Shown: positions 60,589-64,000 of the stretch, piece after piece
How positions within the stretch are numbered: position 1 is the first letter of the stretch
How the letters are laid out: each line of letters starts with the position of its first letter
NCBI RefSeq assembly: GCF_011927785.1
Contig: NZ_JAATJK010000001.1
Span: forward strand, 3,753,001 to 3,817,000
Length of the DNA stretch: 64,000 bases
Source: Micromonospora profundi
GTDB lineage: Bacteria > Actinomycetota > Actinomycetes > Mycobacteriales > Micromonosporaceae
Direction: 5' to 3'
Notes under the pieces: generated by a model
What the model saw: the letters and a program-made list of their open reading frames with translations, nothing else
Told to the model about the DNA's origin: nothing
Database searches by the model: none
Program-made: the position numbers and the translations under genes

Positions 60589-62682
60589 TTAGAGGGTGGT
60601 TTCGCCGTTGAGGCCGAAGTGGTCGTGCCATTTGGTGCTGGGGGCGAATCCGGTGCCGGTGGAGAGGGCGACGTAGATGTCGTTTGTGGTGTTTTTGGTG
60701 AAGACGATGAGGTCGTCTTTGCCGTCGCCGTTGGTGTCGGCGAGGTAGGGGAATTCGCCGGGTAGGCAGAAGTAGTCGTGCCATTTCACGGTGGTGCCGG
60801 TGAAGCCGGTGCCGGTGGAGGTGGCGGCGTAGACGTCGGCGTCGGTGTTGCAGGTGAAGGTGACGATGTCGTCGCGGCCGTCGCCGTTGATGTCGCCGAC
60901 GCGGGGTTGTTCGGTGCCGACGGCGAACAGGTCGTGCCATTTTTGTGGTGGTCCGAACGATGTGCCGTTGGAGAGGGCGACGATGACGTCGGAGGCGGTG
61001 GCGGGGCCTTGGGTGAAGGTGATGATGTCGTCGAGTCCGTCGCCGTTGACGTCGCCGATGGCGGGGAATTCTCCTTCGATGGAGAAGTAGTCGTGCCATT
61101 TGACGGCGGTGCCGGTGAAGGTTGTGCCGGTGGAGAGGGCGACGTAGACGTCGGCGGTGGTGTCGTGGGTGAAGGTGATGATGTCGTCTTTGCCGTCGCC
61201 GTTGACGTCGCCGGTGGCGGGTATTTCGGTGCCGGGGGCGAACCAGTCGTGCCATTTTTGGCTGGGGGCGAAGGTGGTGCCGGTGGAGAGGGCGACGTGG
61301 ACGTCGGCGAGGGGGCCGTGGGTGAAGACGATGGCGTCGTCGCGGCCGTCGCCGTTGGCGTCGCCGGTCAGCGGTGTTTCGCCGGTGAGGGCGAACCAGT
61401 CGTGCCATTTGATGGTGGTGCCGGTGAAGCTGGTGCCGGTGGAGGTGGCGACGTAGGCGTCGGCGAGAGGGCTGTGGGTGAACGCGATGACGTCGTCGCG
61501 TCCGTCGCCGGTGAAGTCGGTGGGTGACCCACCAAAATACCGGGCGGCCGACCCGCCGCCACCCTGGTTCACGAGCGAGAGGTAGTAGTTCCAGTTCCAG
61601 TTCGGCCCCGGATCGGTGTGGTCGTTGCCCGGGACCTCGTTGTGCCCCTTGATGCCCGTACGGTTCTTCGGAATGCCGTACTTGTCGCACAGATAGCGGG
61701 TCAGCGCGGCCGAGGCACGGTACATCGCGTCGGTGAACCACGCCGGGTCCGCGACATAGCCCTCGTGCTCGATGCCGACGCCGTAGGCGTTGCCGGACCG
61801 GGCGTGGTACGCGGTGTCGCCCTCGCGGACCATCTGCGTGATCTCACCGTTGTTGGACTTCACCACGTAGTGGGCGCTGACCCCCGACGACGGATTCTGG
61901 AACCAGCTGATGGTGCCGGCGTATGAGCCCTGGGTGACGTGAAGGATCACCGTCGTGATCCGGCTGGACCGCCCGACGCCGTAGTTGGCGCCGTTCGCGG
62001 CGATCCACCGCGCCGGCGCGTACTCCGGTACGGCCGCGGCGAGCGCGCCGGGCGCCGCCCCGGCGGGGAGCACTGTGGCGTAACGGCCCCGCTCCGGCTC
62101 CGCCCGGTGCGCCCGGACCGGGACGGCGCCCGGGATGCCCTGCTGCACCAGGTCGTAGATCCCGTCCGCGTACAGGCGTGCTGTCGCGTCGTCCGCCGCG
62201 CCGCCGTACCTCGCCACCACCGGATACCAGGCGGTGACCCGGTCCCGGGCGGCTGCGGTCAACCCCTCGGCTTCGGCCAGGTCGCGCAGCACGGCCGCGC
62301 CTCCACGGATGTTCGCCGAGGTGACGGTCTTCAGCCTGCCGACCGGCTCACCGGTCAACGTCGCCGCCCGTTCCAGGGTGTGCTGGGTGGGGTTGCTCAC
62401 CAGGTGCATCACCCCGTAGCCGTTGGCCTGGCTCGGCTTGCCGTCGTGGCCGTCCAGCCGGGACTCGCCGTAGCCGACAGCGACCAGGACGTCCCGGGGT
62501 ACGTCGTACTCCTGCGCCGCCCGCACGAAGGCCGCGTCCAGGTCGCTACGGCCCGGCGGAGTCGCGGTCGCAGGCGTCGGCGTGACCGCCACCACGCCGA
62601 CGAGCGCCGCGGCCAGCAGGGCGACGCCACCACGCCGCCGTCGTCGTGTTCCGGCCACCGGGGCCACCAGTCGTGACATCAC
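60589..62682 (-). CDS. Secreted N-acetylmuramoyl-L-alanine amidase with six FG-GAP repeats
   Basis: A 697-residue secreted protein with a signal peptide (RRRRRGGVALLAAALVGVVAVTP), a lysozyme-fold domain (about 50-165, VAVGYGESRLDGHDG) and an amidase_2/PGRP-type domain (about 215-365). The amidase domain has ITTVILHVTQGSYAGTISWFQ, GVGIEHEGYV and GHNEVPGNDHTDPGPNWNW with zinc-type His residues. Six FG-GAP/VCBS repeats (about 385-697, GDVNGDGxDD calcium sites) follow. It probably cleaves peptidoglycan and binds glycan or cell surface via the repeats. GTG 62682 overlaps the preceding stop (GTGA); ATG 62679 is an alternative. Confidence 0.9.
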   Translation of the reverse strand: MMSRLVAPVAGTRRRRRGGVALLAAALVGVVAVTPTPATATPPGRSDLDAAFVRAAQEYDVPRDVLVAVGYGESRLDGHDGKPSQANGYGVMHLVSNPTQHTLERAATLTGEPVGRLKTVTSANIRGGAAVLRDLAEAEGLTAAARDRVTAWYPVVARYGGAADDATARLYADGIYDLVQQGIPGAVPVRAHRAEPERGRYATVLPAGAAPGALAAAVPEYAPARWIAANGANYGVGRSSRITTVILHVTQGSYAGTISWFQNPSSGVSAHYVVKSNNGEITQMVREGDTAYHARSGNAYGVGIEHEGYVADPAWFTDAMYRASAALTRYLCDKYGIPKNRTGIKGHNEVPGNDHTDPGPNWNWNYYLSLVNQGGGGSAARYFGGSPTDFTGDGRDDVIAFTHSPLADAYVATSTGTSFTGTTIKWHDWFALTGETPLTGDANGDGRDDAIVFTHGPLADVHVALSTGTTFAPSQKWHDWFAPGTEIPATGDVNGDGKDDIITFTHDTTADVYVALSTGTTFTGTAVKWHDYFSIEGEFPAIGDVNGDGLDDIITFTQGPATASDVIVALSNGTSFGPPQKWHDLFAVGTEQPRVGDINGDGRDDIVTFTCNTDADVYAATSTGTGFTGTTVKWHDYFCLPGEFPYLADTNGDGKDDLIVFTKNTTNDIYVALSTGTGFAPSTKWHDHFGLNGETTL
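60592..61535. repeat. FG-GAP repeat array in the amidase gene
   Basis: Six units of about 150-165 bases, each encoding GDxNGDGxDD...FTH/FTQ...VALSTGT...KWHDxF. The units align one to one with those of the next gene (62682-63618) but use more A-ending codons on the coding strand, such as AAA and ACA. Confidence 0.85.
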
Positions 62683-64000
62683 AGGGTCACCTCACCGTTC
62701 AGGCCGAAGTAGTCGTGCCATTTGCTGCTGGGACCGAACGTGGTCCCGGTCGACAGGGCGACGTAGACGTCGTTGGTGGCGCCCTTGGTGAAGACGATGA
62801 GGTCGTCTCTGCCGTCGCCATTGGCGTCGCCGAGGTACGGGAACTCGCCGGATAGGCAGAAGAAGTCGTGCCATTTCACAGTGGTGCCGGTGAAGCCGGA
62901 GCCGGTCGACACGGCCGCGTACACGTCGGCGTCGGCGTTGCAGGTGAACGTGACGATGTCGTCGCGCCCGTCGCCGTTGATGTCCCCGACGCGGGGTAGC
63001 TCGGCGCCGACGGCGAACAGGTCGTGCCACTTCTGCGGCGCCCCGAACGAGGCGCCGTTGGACAGCGCCACGATCACGTCGGAGGCCGATGCGGGGCCCT
63101 GGGTGAACGTGATGATGTCGTCGCGCCCGTCGCCGTTGACGTCGCCGAGCGCCGGGAACTCCCCCGCGATGGAGAAGTAGTCGTGCCACTTCACGGCCGT
63201 GCCGGCGAACGACGACCCGGTCGACAACGCCACGTAGACGTCAGCCGTCGCGTTGTGCGTGAACGCGACGATGTCGTCGCGGCCGTCGCCGTTGACGTCA
63301 CCGACGGCGGCGATCTCCGCGCCAGGGGCGAACCAGTCGTGCCACCTGCCCGGCGACGTGAACGCCGACCCTGTCGACAAGGCCACGTAGACGTCACCGG
63401 TGTTGCTGTGCGCGAACGTGACGATGTCGTCCCGTCCGTCGCCGTTGAAATCACCAGTCGACGCGGTCTCCCCACCGATGGAGAAGAAGTCGTTCCACTT
63501 CACCGACGTTCCCGCGAAGCCGGTGCCGGTTGAGGTGCTCACGTAGACGTCGGCGGCGGCGTTCTGCGTGAAGGTGAGGACGTCGTCGCGGCCGTCGCCG
63601 TTGACGTCCGTCGGTGCGCCGCCGGTCATGCCGTGGGTCCGCGCCGCCTGGTTGAGCAACGTTCGCGCCGTCGCCGCCGCCTGGTCGTACCGATCGGGAA
63701 ACCCCGACCGCTGTACGCACTGGGCGACCTGGCCGGCGGTGTAGCCGGGATTGTTGCGGTCGCAGGTGATCGCCCTGGTGACGTACTGCGTGGTGGCGTA
63801 GACCGGGTCCATGATCTGCTCCGGCGTCCCCCAGCCGTAGTCCCAGCGCTGCTGGAAGACACCCAGGCTGGACTTGTCGCCGCAGGGCAGGTTGTTCATG
63901 TGCGACTCGACCCACCCGGCCTCGAACGTCGAGAGCATGACCTTGTCGTTCACGTTGTACGACCGGGCCACCCGGTAGACGACGAGGGTGACGGCCGGGT
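62679..64000 (-). CDS. Secreted lysozyme-fold protein with six FG-GAP repeats (5' end outside window)
   Basis: The visible part (at least 440 codons) begins inside the protein with YRVARSYNVNDKVMLSTFEAGWVESHMNNLPCGDKSSLGVFQQR, a lysozyme-fold domain with a catalytic-type Glu. Six FG-GAP repeats with DxNGDGRDD calcium sites follow. The frame is open to the right edge, so the signal peptide and start are beyond 64000. It is upstream of the amidase on the same strand with overlapping stop and start, so the two are coupled. The repeats match those of the amidase unit by unit, showing gene duplication of the array. It probably hydrolyses or binds peptidoglycan. Confidence 0.85.
   Translation of the reverse strand, partial: PAVTLVVYRVARSYNVNDKVMLSTFEAGWVESHMNNLPCGDKSSLGVFQQRWDYGWGTPEQIMDPVYATTQYVTRAITCDRNNPGYTAGQVAQCVQRSGFPDRYDQAAATARTLLNQAARTHGMTGGAPTDVNGDGRDDVLTFTQNAAADVYVSTSTGTGFAGTSVKWNDFFSIGGETASTGDFNGDGRDDIVTFAHSNTGDVYVALSTGSAFTSPGRWHDWFAPGAEIAAVGDVNGDGRDDIVAFTHNATADVYVALSTGSSFAGTAVKWHDYFSIAGEFPALGDVNGDGRDDIITFTQGPASASDVIVALSNGASFGAPQKWHDLFAVGAELPRVGDINGDGRDDIVTFTCNADADVYAAVSTGSGFTGTTVKWHDFFCLSGEFPYLGDANGDGRDDLIVFTKGATNDVYVALSTGTTFGPSSKWHDYFGLNGEVTL
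62682..63618. repeat. FG-GAP repeat array in the lysozyme-fold gene
   Basis: Six units of about 150-160 bases matching the order of the amidase array. Unit 5 of both carries the paired Cys in FTCN and FFC/YFC. Confidence 0.85.

Noticed and set aside
60545..63189. His/Arg-rich frames and regularly spaced DNA repeats that could suggest a CRISPR or repeat protein on another frame
   Set aside because: The period of about 150 bases comes from FG-GAP coding units; there are no short direct repeats with unique spacers.

Overview
The window is high-GC actinobacterial DNA, most likely from Micromonospora or a close relative in the Micromonosporaceae. That placement is an inference from several things seen together: very high G/C at third codon positions, frequent GTG starts, a DUF5753 regulator next to a DUF397 protein, a secreted GH9-CBM2 cellulase behind a CebR-type operator, an F420/flavin LLM-family enzyme, a GPP34-fold protein, and short intergenic palindromes of several families. 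No rRNA, tRNA, CRISPR array or complete prophage was seen.

Layout. 0.1-4.6 kb: a MarR regulator coupled to a pirin, a tiny membrane protein (1697-1825, minus), a phospholipase D-like protein and an acetoacetate decarboxylase-fold protein. 4.6-9.6 kb: a SigB/SigF-type sigma factor, an amino-acid permease coupled to an acetyltransferase, a GPP34 protein, and an XRE-DUF5753 regulator with its DUF397 partner. 9.6-18.6 kb: HrpB helicase, a PP2C phosphatase, the cellulase, and small enzymes or unknowns. 18.6-29.3 kb: LLM oxidoreductase, succinate-semialdehyde dehydrogenase, SGNH lipoprotein, EcsC protein, a 48-aa protein, a lysozyme-fold membrane protein, PAC2 protein, exonuclease III, a monooxygenase-fold protein, a sortase with its membrane partner, and TrmB. 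29.3-36.7 kb: a DUF3516 SF2 helicase, MBL/TetR and LacI/MFS divergent pairs, and an aldo/keto reductase.

37.2-42.7 kb holds a tight six-gene operon. It encodes a split transketolase, a bicupin, a phosphoheptose-isomerase-like SIS protein, a trehalose-synthase-like glycosyltransferase and a PhyH-type dioxygenase. A 520-bp AT-richer leader with a CRP-like site precedes it. The gene set suggests synthesis of an unusual sugar or glycoside and is the best candidate here for an undescribed pathway.

42.7-45.9 kb is accessory DNA. It contains a 1,052-bp element with 25-bp inverted ends and a 5-bp target duplication that carries a methyltransferase but no transposase, an unknown gene with a clear promoter, and a DUF559 nuclease-fold gene bracketed by two copies of a nested palindrome, followed by a GCGGT microsatellite.

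45.9-50.1 kb is an iron-siderophore ABC importer under an IdeR/DtxR-type iron box. 50.1-55.1 kb: YCII protein, cytidine deaminase and HrpA helicase. 55.1-59.5 kb: a LysR regulator divergent from the succinate dehydrogenase operon. 59.5-64.0 kb: three secreted proteins read leftwards, an esterase, an amidase with six FG-GAP repeats, and a lysozyme-fold protein with six matching FG-GAP repeats that runs off the right edge.
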